DNA from: CAJXZP01 sp049606935
GTDB taxonomy: Bacteria; Bacteroidota; Bacteroidia; Flavobacteriales_G; Salibacteraceae
DNA length: 64,000 nucleotides
Assembly: GCA_049606935.1 (NCBI GenBank)
Contig: JBMYWA010000001.1
Span: forward strand, 124,001 to 188,000
Direction: 5' to 3'
Made by a program: the position numbers and the translations under genes. The notes beneath the pieces were generated by a model, which saw only the letters and a list, made by a program, of their open reading frames with translations, was not told where the DNA came from and ran no database searches. Every line of letters begins with the position of its first letter. Within the stretch, counting starts at the first letter, position 1. This document shows positions 8,414 to 17,268 of this stretch, one piece after another.

Positions 8414-10724
8414 AACCCGTTTGGGTTAATTGCTCGAATATTGTAGTTTTTAAACTTTCTGGATGATATGGCTTTAAAATAGAGGAGGTAAATATTCCTT
8501 CCTTATAGTTACTATCAAACGAAAAGTCTGATTGGGCGGTGAGCGCAATAATTGGAATTTGATTCTGCTTTATTTTCAACAGTTTACTAATTTGATAAGA
8601 GGCTTCAAATCCATTCATAATTGGCATTTGAAGGTCCATTAATATTAAACTATAATTATTAGATTTAGCATAATTCACGGCTTCTAATCCATTTGGAGCA
8701 AGGTCATATTTTATGTTCCATTGATCAAAAAGATGGGTAATAATTTTCGCATTAATTTCATTGTCTTCCGCGATTAAAACTTTTACGTTTGGAAAGGAAT
8801 GGATTTTTGGTTTTAAGGTTGGGGTCTTTGTGTTGTCTTTGGTAACTTCAAACTCAAAATTTAAGGTGAAAATCGAACCCTGATCCAATTCTGACTTGAC
8901 ATTAATTTTTCCGTTCAATAAATTTACCAATTTTTTGGTGATAGCCAAGCCTAATCCAGTACCTCCTTTAAGCATGTTGTAGGAGGTTGATGATTGCGTA
9001 AAACTGTCAAAAATACTGTCTAACTCTTTGTGTGGTATGCCAATTCCAGTATCCTTTATTTCAAATACTAAGCTGGCTTTTGATTGGTTTAGTAGGGTAG
9101 AGGTAATTTTGAAATCAATACCTCCTGAATTGGTATATTTTATAGCATTTGAAATAACGTTGGTTAAAATCTGATGAAGTTTTGTTTTATCGGTTGTAAT
9201 AAAATCAGGAATTTCTCCTATTTGAGAATGTGTAAAAGTTAGCCCTTTATTAGTTGCTAACCTTTCTTGGAATTGACTTAAAGAACGGAGGAAATTTTCA
9301 AAATTAATTTTCTGTTCTTTTATTTGTCCCTTGCCAGAATCTAACTTTGTGAAGTCAAGAACATCATTAATTAGCGAAAGCAAGTTGTCGGATGCCAATT
9401 GCAGTATTTCAATATCATCTACTAAATTTTCTTGCTGATTAGACTTTGCCAACTGATGGCATGTACCTAAAATAGCGTTTAGGGGAGTTCTAATTTCATG
9501 AGAAATGGTAGAAACAAACTTTGATTTTAATCTTGCGGCTTTTTCTGCTTGTTTTTTAGCAGAATAAATATCATCTATATCACGCCCTGTTACCACACTT
9601 CCAATAATTTCACCTTCTTTATTGCGATAGGGGTTAATGTGAAATTCATAGAGTCTTTTTCTTCCATCTTGAAAATATAATGATTTTGAAAACTCTGTAT
9701 CCAAACCATTCAAAGACCGTGAATGAATGTGTCGCCACCTTTTTGCCGTTTCTTCTAACAAAAAACTATCATCTAAAGTTCTCCCTTTTTTTGGTCGTTT
9801 ACCGGAGATGTTGAAAAGCAAATCATCAAATGCCTTGTTGTAAACAATTAGTCTTTCTTCTTTGTCTATCGCCCAAAATACATCCGAAGTGTTTTGAATA
9901 ATAGCGTTTAGATTAGCCTCGTTGTTTTTTAATTTTTGTTGGGTTCTAAAAGTTTCGGTAACTTCTTGAATTACCATAGTCACCTGTTTCTTACCATTAA
10001 ATTCATTGGTTAATGGGGTTGCTCTTGCTAAAAAATGTTGATCAGTTCGGTAGGAGTTAAAATTAAAGCTTTGAGCTTTGTTGGTGGTAATAGTTTTGTC
10101 AATTAACTTTTTGAAAAATTGAAATATCCGGTCGCTATAAACGTCTTTTAGGTTTTGTCCTTTGTATGACCTTATTAATTTGCAATCTGGATGTGAATCG
10201 GGTATCCAGCAACTTGCTAAATTGTAATCGCTCGATATTTCAAAAATTATGTCGGAAAGAGAATTTACAACTGCATTTAAATGTTGAATATTACTTAAGG
10301 CTTGATTCTCTGATTCTTTTAAACGACTTACGTCAAATACTGATCCTAGCCATGTTAACGGTTTACCTTCCTTGTCTAATTCCAAAGAACTTCGGTTTCG
10401 TAGCCAAATCCAATCATTAGATTTAGTTCTCATCCGGTATTGAATCTCTAGAATTCCATCGTTTGCTTTAGCGTCAAATGAGGATACAGCTTCGTGCAAA
10501 CGGGGTAGGTCGTCAGGATGGACTAACCCAAAAAAAGTTTCAATTTTTTGTGGCAATTCATACGGAGCATACCCCATTATGGTATACCAATTAGCATTGT
10601 AGCAACAATCGTTTGTTTGGCAATTATATTCCCACATGGCAATACCCGCAATATTTAAAGCCTTGTTAACTTTATCCGTGTTAAAACCTTTTTGAGGAGA
10701 TTCTGTGGCGGTAAATGTGTTCAT
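8412..10724 (-). CDS. Hybrid sensor histidine kinase with PAS domains and receiver
   Basis: Hybrid two-component kinase of 770 residues. No transmembrane segment is evident, so the sensor is probably cytoplasmic. Three PAS-like modules occupy about 20-390 (the first ends with a PAC-type WLGSVFDVSRLKESE). HisKA follows with phospho-acceptor H409 in STISHEIRTPLN, then a HATPase domain with N-box NVISNAIKYTN, DTGIGIP and GTGLGLAI. The C-terminal receiver has D697 in LILMDLQMP and K in SSILKPY. No HPt or DNA-binding partner is adjacent. It is transcribed divergently from the cbb3 cluster, which hints at but does not prove redox or oxygen sensing. Confidence 0.92.
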   Translation of the reverse strand: MNTFTATESPQKGFNTDKVNKALNIAGIAMWEYNCQTNDCCYNANWYTIMGYAPYELPQKIETFFGLVHPDDLPRLHEAVSSFDAKANDGILEIQYRMRTKSNDWIWLRNRSSLELDKEGKPLTWLGSVFDVSRLKESENQALSNIQHLNAVVNSLSDIIFEISSDYNLASCWIPDSHPDCKLIRSYKGQNLKDVYSDRIFQFFKKLIDKTITTNKAQSFNFNSYRTDQHFLARATPLTNEFNGKKQVTMVIQEVTETFRTQQKLKNNEANLNAIIQNTSDVFWAIDKEERLIVYNKAFDDLLFNISGKRPKKGRTLDDSFLLEETAKRWRHIHSRSLNGLDTEFSKSLYFQDGRKRLYEFHINPYRNKEGEIIGSVVTGRDIDDIYSAKKQAEKAARLKSKFVSTISHEIRTPLNAILGTCHQLAKSNQQENLVDDIEILQLASDNLLSLINDVLDFTKLDSGKGQIKEQKINFENFLRSLSQFQERLATNKGLTFTHSQIGEIPDFITTDKTKLHQILTNVISNAIKYTNSGGIDFKITSTLLNQSKASLVFEIKDTGIGIPHKELDSIFDSFTQSSTSYNMLKGGTGLGLAITKKLVNLLNGKINVKSELDQGSIFTLNFEFEVTKDNTKTPTLKPKIHSFPNVKVLIAEDNEINAKIITHLFDQWNIKYDLAPNGLEAVNYAKSNNYSLILMDLQMPIMNGFEASYQISKLLKIKQNQIPIIALTAQSDFSFDSNYKEGIFTSSILKPYHPESLKTTIFEQLTQTG

Positions 10725-10879
10725 TAGGTGTGTTTTAGGTAAGTAAAACTAATTGTTTTTTAAGGCAAATGCATATAAGTACTTGAGAGTTAAAGCGATT
10801 GAATATATAGTTAAAATGATACATTTACCGACCCAAAAATTTGTGTACTTCTTTAGGGTGGTTCAATTTTGCAAATTGA

Positions 10880-13315
10880 ATGAGTAACAAGACAATTCAG
10901 GGAATAAAACGAGAGATAAGTGATCATTTGAAAGACTCATCTCATTGCTATCATTGTGGTAGTGATTTTGATGAGGTTATAATAGAAGCATATTCTCACA
11001 AGTTTTGTTGCGAAGGTTGTAAAACGGTTTATGAGATTCTCGATGAAAACGGGTTAAATAATTATTACGGAATTGAAAGCAACCCTGGAATTAAAACCTC
11101 ACAATCTATTGGTAATAAATATGCCTTTTTGGATAACGAGGAGGTGGAAGCCGGACTTCTTGACTTTAAAGATGGAGGCGTTTCGAGTGTAAAGTTTTAC
11201 GTACCAAAAATACACTGTAGTTCGTGTATTTGGTTGCTAGAAAATATGCACAGATTAGAGGAGGGAATTGTAAAATCAACGGTAAACTTTTTGAAAAAAG
11301 AAGTTTACATCGTTTTTAATGAAGAAAAATTACCCTTGAGACAGGTAGTTGAACTAATGGCTTCCATTGGTTATGAACCAAATATTTCATTAAACGATTT
11401 TAAGAATAAGGAAAAAACAATCGAGAATAAACCCTTTTTCTATAAACTGGGAGTCGCGGGATTTGCTTTTGGCAATATAATGCTGTTGAGTTTTCCTGAG
11501 TATTTTGATACCAATCAATACTTAGATCCTAGTTTTAAGAAACTTTTTGGTTATTTGAATTTATTTCTAGCTACCCCTGTATTAATATATAGTGCATCCG
11601 ACTATTTTATATCGGCATATAAAGCTCTCACTAAAAGGTATTTAAATATTGATTTCCCAATATCTGTGGGTATTTTGGCTTTGTTTGGGAGAAGTTCGTA
11701 CGAAATTATTAGTCAAACAGGTGCTGGATTTATGGATTCCTTTACCATGTTTGTTTTTTTACTTTTAGTAGGGAAATGGTATCAAAATCGAACGTACCAG
11801 GCATTATCATTTGAGCGAGATTATAAGTCTTATTTTCCTTTGGCTGTGGTTAAAGTGTTTGAAGAAAAAGAAGAACCTGTTCCTGTTGGAACGCTAAAAA
11901 TTGATGATGTAGTTATTCTTAGAAATCAAGAAATTATTCCTACAGATAGTGAATTGATAAGTGAATCGGCTAAAATTGACTACAGTTTCGTTACCGGAGA
12001 ATCAGACCCGATACCAAAAATTAAAGGAGATAAAATTTTTGCTGGAGGCAGACAAATTGGGCCATCCATTAAAATAAAAGTTCAAAAACCAGTTTCTCAA
12101 TCCTATTTAACTCGACTGTGGAATCAAGATGCTTTTGCTAAAGACAGTTCTCAATATCAGTCGATGGTAGATAATGTGAGTAAGTTCTTTACTTTATTTG
12201 TGTTGGTGGTGTCTCTATCAACATTAGCCTTTTGGTGGCCAGAGGGACATTCCGTTGCATTTAAAATATTTACCTCTGTATTAATAATTGCTTGCCCATG
12301 CGCTTTGGCTTTAACATTGCCTTTCACATTCGGAAACACCATGTCGATTTTTGGTAGAAACCGATTGTATTTAAAGAATTCTGAAGCGGTTGAAAAAATG
12401 GCAAATGTGGATACTTTGGTGTTTGATAAAACAGGAACGCTTACCCAGTCTGGAAATGAGGAAATAAATTTTATTGGAGGAGAATTAAGTTTGGAATACA
12501 AGGAATTAATTTACTCCTTGGTGGCTAATTCTACACATCCCCTAAGTAAAGCAGTTTTTGAAAGTTTAAAGGGAGGGGTGAAATCTAAGCCAGTTATTAA
12601 TTATAGAGAATTACCATCACAAGGAATTGAAGGTGAAGTAGGAGGCTTTAAGCTGAAAATAGGATCTGCTAATTATACAAATTTTAATGGGGATGTAAAT
12701 AACGATCTATCCTCAAGAGTTTTCATAGAAATTAATAAGGAAAGTATTGGATACTTTCTAATTAAAAAGCAGTACCGAAATGGAATAGGAGAATTAATAA
12801 ATTCGTTTAATGAAAAAGGGTTTGGTATTCACCTAATATCTGGAGATAATGCTTCTGAATTGAATAATCTTTCAAAGTATTTTGATTTAAAGAACCTACA
12901 TTTTGATCAATCACCTAATGATAAAATGGAATACATTAAATCATTACAAAATCAAAATAAGAAGGTGTTAATGGTTGGTGATGGTTTGAACGATGCGGGA
13001 GCATTAAAACAGGCAGATGTAGGATTGGCAGTAAGTGATGATGTGTACAACTTTACCCCAGCTTGTGATGCTATTTTAGATGCAGGTAATTTTCTGTTTT
13101 TAGGGGAGTTTTTAGCTTTTTCTAAAAGAGCGATAAAAATTGTAAAAATTAGCTTTGCCATATCATTGTTTTATAATTCTTTAGGGATGATTTTCGCTGT
13201 TCAAGGTTTGGTAACCCCCCTGTTTGCGGCTATTTTAATGCCCATTAGTTCTATTACTGTAGTGTCGTTTATTACCCTTTCCATTCGAATTTCTGCCCGT
13301 AGAAAAAAATTGTAA
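10880..13315 (+). CDS. ccoI: Cu+-type P1B ATPase of the cbb3 oxidase cluster
   Basis: Heavy-metal P-type ATPase of 811 residues that exports or delivers copper for cbb3 oxidase assembly. The N-terminus has a Cys-rich segment (CYHCGSDF near 23-30; CCEGC near 43-47) as in FixI/CcoI proteins, then an HMA domain with CSSC near 114-117. Transmembrane helices follow with the CPC motif (C472-P-C474) in IACPCALAL. The phosphorylation site is D516 in DKTGTLT, and GDGLNDAGAL is the hinge motif. It heads the cco cluster, 167 bp before ccoS. A weak promoter (TTG 10841-10843, CAATTTTG 10864-10871) would leave almost no leader before the ATG. Confidence 0.92.
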   Translation: MSNKTIQGIKREISDHLKDSSHCYHCGSDFDEVIIEAYSHKFCCEGCKTVYEILDENGLNNYYGIESNPGIKTSQSIGNKYAFLDNEEVEAGLLDFKDGGVSSVKFYVPKIHCSSCIWLLENMHRLEEGIVKSTVNFLKKEVYIVFNEEKLPLRQVVELMASIGYEPNISLNDFKNKEKTIENKPFFYKLGVAGFAFGNIMLLSFPEYFDTNQYLDPSFKKLFGYLNLFLATPVLIYSASDYFISAYKALTKRYLNIDFPISVGILALFGRSSYEIISQTGAGFMDSFTMFVFLLLVGKWYQNRTYQALSFERDYKSYFPLAVVKVFEEKEEPVPVGTLKIDDVVILRNQEIIPTDSELISESAKIDYSFVTGESDPIPKIKGDKIFAGGRQIGPSIKIKVQKPVSQSYLTRLWNQDAFAKDSSQYQSMVDNVSKFFTLFVLVVSLSTLAFWWPEGHSVAFKIFTSVLIIACPCALALTLPFTFGNTMSIFGRNRLYLKNSEAVEKMANVDTLVFDKTGTLTQSGNEEINFIGGELSLEYKELIYSLVANSTHPLSKAVFESLKGGVKSKPVINYRELPSQGIEGEVGGFKLKIGSANYTNFNGDVNNDLSSRVFIEINKESIGYFLIKKQYRNGIGELINSFNEKGFGIHLISGDNASELNNLSKYFDLKNLHFDQSPNDKMEYIKSLQNQNKKVLMVGDGLNDAGALKQADVGLAVSDDVYNFTPACDAILDAGNFLFLGEFLAFSKRAIKIVKISFAISLFYNSLGMIFAVQGLVTPLFAAILMPISSITVVSFITLSIRISARRKKL

Positions 13316-13388
13316 CTTTTTTAATTCTGAGTCAACAGTTAATATTTGTTAACTAATTTTATCGGCTGATGACAATCTTATGACTAAT

Positions 13389-13404
13389 CATGATGAAAGT
13401 CATG
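13389..13404. promoter_or_regulatory. CRP/FNR-type palindrome upstream of ccoS
   Basis: CATGA-N6-TCATG, an inverted repeat with the TGA-N6-TCA core of CRP/FNR-family operators. Its centre lies 86.5 bp before the ccoS ATG and about 51 bp before a -7-like CAAATTTG at 13448-13455. The nrf operon has a site at nearly the same relative position. Confidence 0.5.
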
Positions 13405-13482
13405 TTAAAGCTTGATTAGACTCACATTTTACTTTTCAGATGTAGAACAAATTTGTTAGGTATATTTTAAAGAACATAATTA

Positions 13483-13671
13483 ATGAGTGTCATTTTTATA
13501 TTAGTCGGGTTCAGCTTGTTAGCTGCGTTGTTTTTTTTAGGCTCTTTTATTTGGGCGGTAAAGAATGGCCAATATGATGATGACTATACTCCTTCTGTTA
13601 GAATGTTGTTTGATGATGATGACATTCAAATGGATGACCCACAAACTAGAAAATCTAATCTCAATAAATAA
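13483..13671 (+). CDS. ccoS: cbb3-type oxidase assembly protein CcoS
   Basis: Small membrane protein of 62 residues needed to insert cofactors into cbb3 oxidase. One transmembrane helix (about 3-25) is followed by FIWAVKNGQYDD and an acidic tail, the CcoS/FixS signature. It lies between ccoI and ccoNO, where this gene is normally found, and ends 17 bp before the ccoNO ATG. It is probably the first gene of the ccoS-NO-Q-P transcript, because the CRP/FNR-like site and a -7-like element are directly upstream. Assignment is firm from size, motif and context. Confidence 0.92.
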   Translation: MSVIFILVGFSLLAALFFLGSFIWAVKNGQYDDDYTPSVRMLFDDDDIQMDDPQTRKSNLNK

Positions 13672-13688
13672 CAATTAAATTGCTAAAT

Positions 13689-15851
13689 ATGGCAGAAACA
13701 ATTACAAATCCGGTTCATAGTTCTCCGGGCAACGTTGAACATTTTGAGTACGATAATGACATCGTCAGGAAGTTTATCATTGCTTCGGTAGCTTTTGGAA
13801 TTATTGGAATGTTGGTAGGTTTAACTATTGCGTTACAACTTGCATATCCAGTATTAAACTTTGACCTAGCGTATACTACGTTTGGAAGAATTAGACCACT
13901 ACATACAAACGCAGTTATTTTTGCTTTTGTTGGTAATGGAATTTTTGCTGGGGTATATTACTCCATGCCTAGGTTGCTTAAAACCCCCATGTATAGTAAA
14001 ATGTTATCGAACATTAACTTTTGGGCTTGGCAATTAATCATATTATCGGCTGCAATTACGCTTCCATTAGGAATTACTACAAGTAAAGAATATGCAGAGC
14101 TAGAATGGCCTATTGATATTGCAATTGCTTTAGTTTGGGTAGTTTTTGGTTTAAATATGATCATGACTATTATCAAACGTAGAGAACGTCATATGTATGT
14201 GGCAATTTGGTTTTACCTGGCTACATTTATTACTGTTGCATTATTGCATATTGTAAATTCATTTGAAATGCCTGTTCACTTGTTTAAATCCTACTCTTGG
14301 TACGCAGGTGTTCAAGATGCATTAGTGCAATGGTGGTATGGTCATAATGCGGTAGCATTTTTCTTAACAACGCCATATTTAGGTTTGATGTATTACTTCG
14401 TTCCTAAAGCGGCTAGAAGACCTGTTTATTCTTATAGATTATCAATCATCCACTTTTGGGCACTGATCTTTTTATACATCTGGGCTGGACCTCACCATTT
14501 ATTATACACCGCATTACCAGATTGGGCTCAGACTTTAGGTACAGCCTTTTCAATTATGTTGATTTTCCCTTCTTGGGGTGGTATGATTAATGGATTACTT
14601 ACCTTAAGAGGAGCTTGGGATAGAGTAAGGGAAGAGCCAGTGTTGAAATTCTTTGTGATTGCAATTACTGCTTACGGAATGTCAACCTTTGAAGGTCCAA
14701 TGTTATCTATCAAGTCATTAAATGCAATTGCGCATTACACGGACTGGATTCCAGCACACGTGCATGTGGGAGCCTTAGGATGGAATGGGTTTATGACATT
14801 TGGTATGTTCTATTGGTTAGTACCAAAAATGTGGAATACCAAACTATGGTCAAATAAATTGGCAAACATTCACTTCTGGATTGGTACCCTAGGTATTTTA
14901 TTTTGGGTAGTTCCAATGTATTGGGCTGGATGGGTTCAAGCTTCCATGTGGAAACAATTTACAAATGAAGGAATGTTAGCTTATCCTAACTTCTTACAAA
15001 CGGTAACTGTTTTAGCGCCATTGTACAAATTAAGAGCGTTAGGTGGTTTGTTATTCTTTGTAGGTATTTTATTAGCTACTTGGAACCTGATGAAAACTGC
15101 CGCTTCTGGTACGTTAACTATTGCTGAAAAAGCATCTGCTCCGGCATTACCAGAAACTTACACTAAACATTCTAGTGATCACTGGCACCGTTGGATTGAA
15201 AGAAAACCTGTTCAGTTTATGGTTTGGACTTTCGTTGCTGTTGCTATTGGAGGAGCCTTTGAAATGCTTCCAACATTCTTGATTAAATCTAATGTGCCAA
15301 CTATTGCCACCGTTCAACCTTACACGCCTTTAGAAATTGAAGGTAGAGATCTATATATTAGAGAAGGTTGTAATAACTGTCACTCCCAAATGATTCGACC
15401 ATTCCGTAGTGAAGTGGTAAGGTACGATCCTAATGGAATGGAGTATTCTAAAGCGGGTGAGTTTGTTTACGATCATCCATTCTTATGGGGATCTAAGAGA
15501 ACCGGGCCAGATTTACATAGAATTGGAGCTAAGTATAGTGATGATTGGCATTATAACCATATGTTCGATCCAGAAACTACCTCTCCAAACTCAATTATGC
15601 CAAGATACCCTTGGATGATTAGAGATGTATTAGATGTGTCGCATTTAGAAGCAAAAATAAGCGCACTTAGAACAGTAGGTGTTCCTTATCCAGAAGGATA
15701 TGAAGCTCAAGCATTGGCAGATTTACAAAAACAAGCCGCGCAAATTTCAGCTAACTTGAAGGCTAAGAATATTGACTGTTCTTCAGACAAGGAGATTATC
15801 GCAATGATTGCTTACTTGCAACGTCTCGGAACAGATATTCATAAAAAATAA
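13689..15851 (+). CDS. ccoNO: Fused cbb3 oxidase subunits I and II (CcoN-CcoO)
   Basis: Catalytic core of the high-affinity cbb3 cytochrome c oxidase, 720 residues, joining the 12-helix haem-copper subunit CcoN (about 1-470) to the monohaem cytochrome CcoO (about 500-720). Haem and copper ligands are visible: H72 in RPLHTNA, H219 in WYGHNAVAF, H269/H270 in GPHHLLY, and H357/H359 in PAHVHVG. The CcoO part has a haem c site C561-N-N-C564-H565 and IMPRYPWM with the likely Met ligand. This fusion is common in Bacteroidota. An ATG at 13689 is preferred to a TTG at 13680. A strong hairpin follows the stop. Confidence 0.96.
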   Translation: MAETITNPVHSSPGNVEHFEYDNDIVRKFIIASVAFGIIGMLVGLTIALQLAYPVLNFDLAYTTFGRIRPLHTNAVIFAFVGNGIFAGVYYSMPRLLKTPMYSKMLSNINFWAWQLIILSAAITLPLGITTSKEYAELEWPIDIAIALVWVVFGLNMIMTIIKRRERHMYVAIWFYLATFITVALLHIVNSFEMPVHLFKSYSWYAGVQDALVQWWYGHNAVAFFLTTPYLGLMYYFVPKAARRPVYSYRLSIIHFWALIFLYIWAGPHHLLYTALPDWAQTLGTAFSIMLIFPSWGGMINGLLTLRGAWDRVREEPVLKFFVIAITAYGMSTFEGPMLSIKSLNAIAHYTDWIPAHVHVGALGWNGFMTFGMFYWLVPKMWNTKLWSNKLANIHFWIGTLGILFWVVPMYWAGWVQASMWKQFTNEGMLAYPNFLQTVTVLAPLYKLRALGGLLFFVGILLATWNLMKTAASGTLTIAEKASAPALPETYTKHSSDHWHRWIERKPVQFMVWTFVAVAIGGAFEMLPTFLIKSNVPTIATVQPYTPLEIEGRDLYIREGCNNCHSQMIRPFRSEVVRYDPNGMEYSKAGEFVYDHPFLWGSKRTGPDLHRIGAKYSDDWHYNHMFDPETTSPNSIMPRYPWMIRDVLDVSHLEAKISALRTVGVPYPEGYEAQALADLQKQAAQISANLKAKNIDCSSDKEIIAMIAYLQRLGTDIHKK

Positions 15852-15860
15852 AGTAAAATT

Positions 15861-15882
15861 CTCCTCTCCGTAAGGAGGGGAG
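15861..15882 (+). promoter_or_regulatory. GNRA-capped intercistronic hairpin between ccoNO and ccoQ
   Basis: CTCCTCTCC (15861-15869) pairs with GGAGGGGAG (15874-15882) around a GTAA tetraloop: nine pairs, one a G-U wobble. Only three T follow, so it is a poor terminator; mRNA stabilisation or processing is more likely. The right arm contains AAGGAGG, a perfect Shine-Dalgarno sequence, but 20 nt from the ccoQ ATG. Confidence 0.55.
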
Positions 15883-15898
15883 TTTAACTTATATCAAC

Positions 15899-16090
15899 AT
15901 GTTGAAATTTATTAAAAGTCATCTAGCAACAATTGAAGGAATGGATATTTTAGCATCCGTGGCTTTAGTGTTGTTTGTTGCCATTTTCTTGTATGTAGTT
16001 TACTACTCGTTTTTTGTAATGGAAAAGGATGTTGAAAGTGAACTTGCAGGTTTACCGCTTCAAGATGATGAACAAAATTTAAAATTATAA
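15899..16090 (+). CDS. ccoQ: cbb3-type oxidase subunit CcoQ
   Basis: Small single-span membrane subunit of 63 residues. One hydrophobic helix (about 16-39) ends in YYSFFVMEKDVE, followed by an acidic tail. CcoQ stabilises the cbb3 complex and is very divergent, so the call leans on size, topology and position between ccoNO and ccoP. It is followed by ccoP after 17 bp. Translation may be affected by the hairpin just upstream (15861-15882). Confidence 0.8.
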   Translation: MLKFIKSHLATIEGMDILASVALVLFVAIFLYVVYYSFFVMEKDVESELAGLPLQDDEQNLKL

Positions 16091-16107
16091 CCGAAAACTT
16101 TTTGGAA

Positions 16108-17166
16108 ATGAAAATATTCGACCAAACAAATAATAACAAAAGCAAATTCAGGCATAAAGGTGCTGCTTTATTGATGATGTGTTTATCATCTTTAAGTGTG
16201 TTTGCGAGCGATGGCTCAGGGGTGTCTGATACCAGTTTAACATGGATTCTTTTAGGGATGATTGTGGCGCAAATTGCTATTTTATATGTAATATCGGGGG
16301 TGTTTAAATCACTAACCGGTAACTCTGGTATTTGGAAAAAGCTAATAGCAAAATCAAATCCTACAATAATTACGGGGATATTTGTATTAATGTCTACTGG
16401 TGCTTTCGCTCAGGATGCGGGAAGCTCATTTGTACTTGACTCAAGTTTAGAGTCTCTTCTAATAGCGGTAAATGCATTTTTATTAGTGGTAATTGTAGTT
16501 CTATTAGTAAACGTTAAAAAAATTACAAATGCACTTAAGGGTGGAGAAGAAGACTTAGTGGCTGAAGATGATATGTTTTCTAGCCTTGGTCTTACGGATG
16601 CCGTGCCAATTGAACGTGAAGAAGAAATTCTATTAGATCATGACTACGATGGTATTCATGAGTTGGATAACAATCTACCACCTTGGTGGTTGTATGGTTT
16701 TTACTTTACTGTAATTTCTATGACTGGATACATGTATTATTACTTATTTCAAGTAGACAGTCATGTTGGGCATAATGAATATGTTGCAGAGATGCAGTTA
16801 GCTGCTGAAGAAGCAGAACTTAGAGGGGCTAGTGTAGATGAAAATTCAGTTACGTTACTAACTTCTGCTGCCGATATTGCTGCAGGAAAAAAGATTTACG
16901 ACAATAACTGTATAGCTTGTCACTTAGCTTCTGGTGGTGGTAGTGTAGGTCCAAACCTTACAGATGAGTATTGGAAACACGGAGGAAGTGTTAAAGATGT
17001 ATTCCGTACCATTAAAGTGGGTGTTCCAGAAAAAGGAATGATTTCCTGGGAGTCACAATTGTCACCAACCGACATCCAAAAAGTAACTAGCTTTGTTTTA
17101 AGTCTGCAAGGAACAAATCCAGCAGATGGAAAAGCACCTGAAGGCGATAAGTATACAGGTGAATAA
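16108..17166 (+). CDS. ccoP: cbb3-type oxidase subunit III, single-haem CcoP
   Basis: Membrane-anchored cytochrome c that passes electrons to the cbb3 core, 352 residues. Only one haem c motif is present (C268-I-A-C271-H272, with a downstream Met in EKGMISW), against two in proteobacterial CcoP. The CcoP_N segment LPPWWLYGFYF lies near 190-200. The N-terminal 140 residues are unusual: two successive units, each a signal-peptide-like segment (ending VFASDG and AFAQDA) followed by a transmembrane helix. An ATG at 16108 is preferred to a TTG at 16102. A two-tier terminator hairpin lies downstream before ccoG. Confidence 0.9.
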   Translation: MKIFDQTNNNKSKFRHKGAALLMMCLSSLSVFASDGSGVSDTSLTWILLGMIVAQIAILYVISGVFKSLTGNSGIWKKLIAKSNPTIITGIFVLMSTGAFAQDAGSSFVLDSSLESLLIAVNAFLLVVIVVLLVNVKKITNALKGGEEDLVAEDDMFSSLGLTDAVPIEREEEILLDHDYDGIHELDNNLPPWWLYGFYFTVISMTGYMYYYLFQVDSHVGHNEYVAEMQLAAEEAELRGASVDENSVTLLTSAADIAAGKKIYDNNCIACHLASGGGSVGPNLTDEYWKHGGSVKDVFRTIKVGVPEKGMISWESQLSPTDIQKVTSFVLSLQGTNPADGKAPEGDKYTGE

Positions 17167-17206
17167 TCCGAAAGGATATTCATGAAAAAAAATAACAAAT
17201 AGGAAG

Positions 17207-17251
17207 CACCTTGATTAATTTACAGAAATGTAAAATGATCAAGGTGTTTTT
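17207..17251 (+). terminator. Two-tier hairpin terminator between ccoP and ccoG
   Basis: Outer stem CACCTTGAT/ATCAAGGTG (17207-17215, 17238-17246) encloses an inner stem TTTACA/TGTAAA with a GAAA tetraloop (17219-17234), followed by five T. It would end or reduce transcription between the structural subunits and the maturation genes ccoG/ccoH. Confidence 0.75.
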
Positions 17252-17268
17252 CATTTAACACAATACAA

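Noticed and set aside
13380..13391. ATGACTAATCAT as a second CRP/FNR site
   Set aside because: Its half-sites are four bases apart, not six, and it overlaps the better palindrome at 13389-13404.
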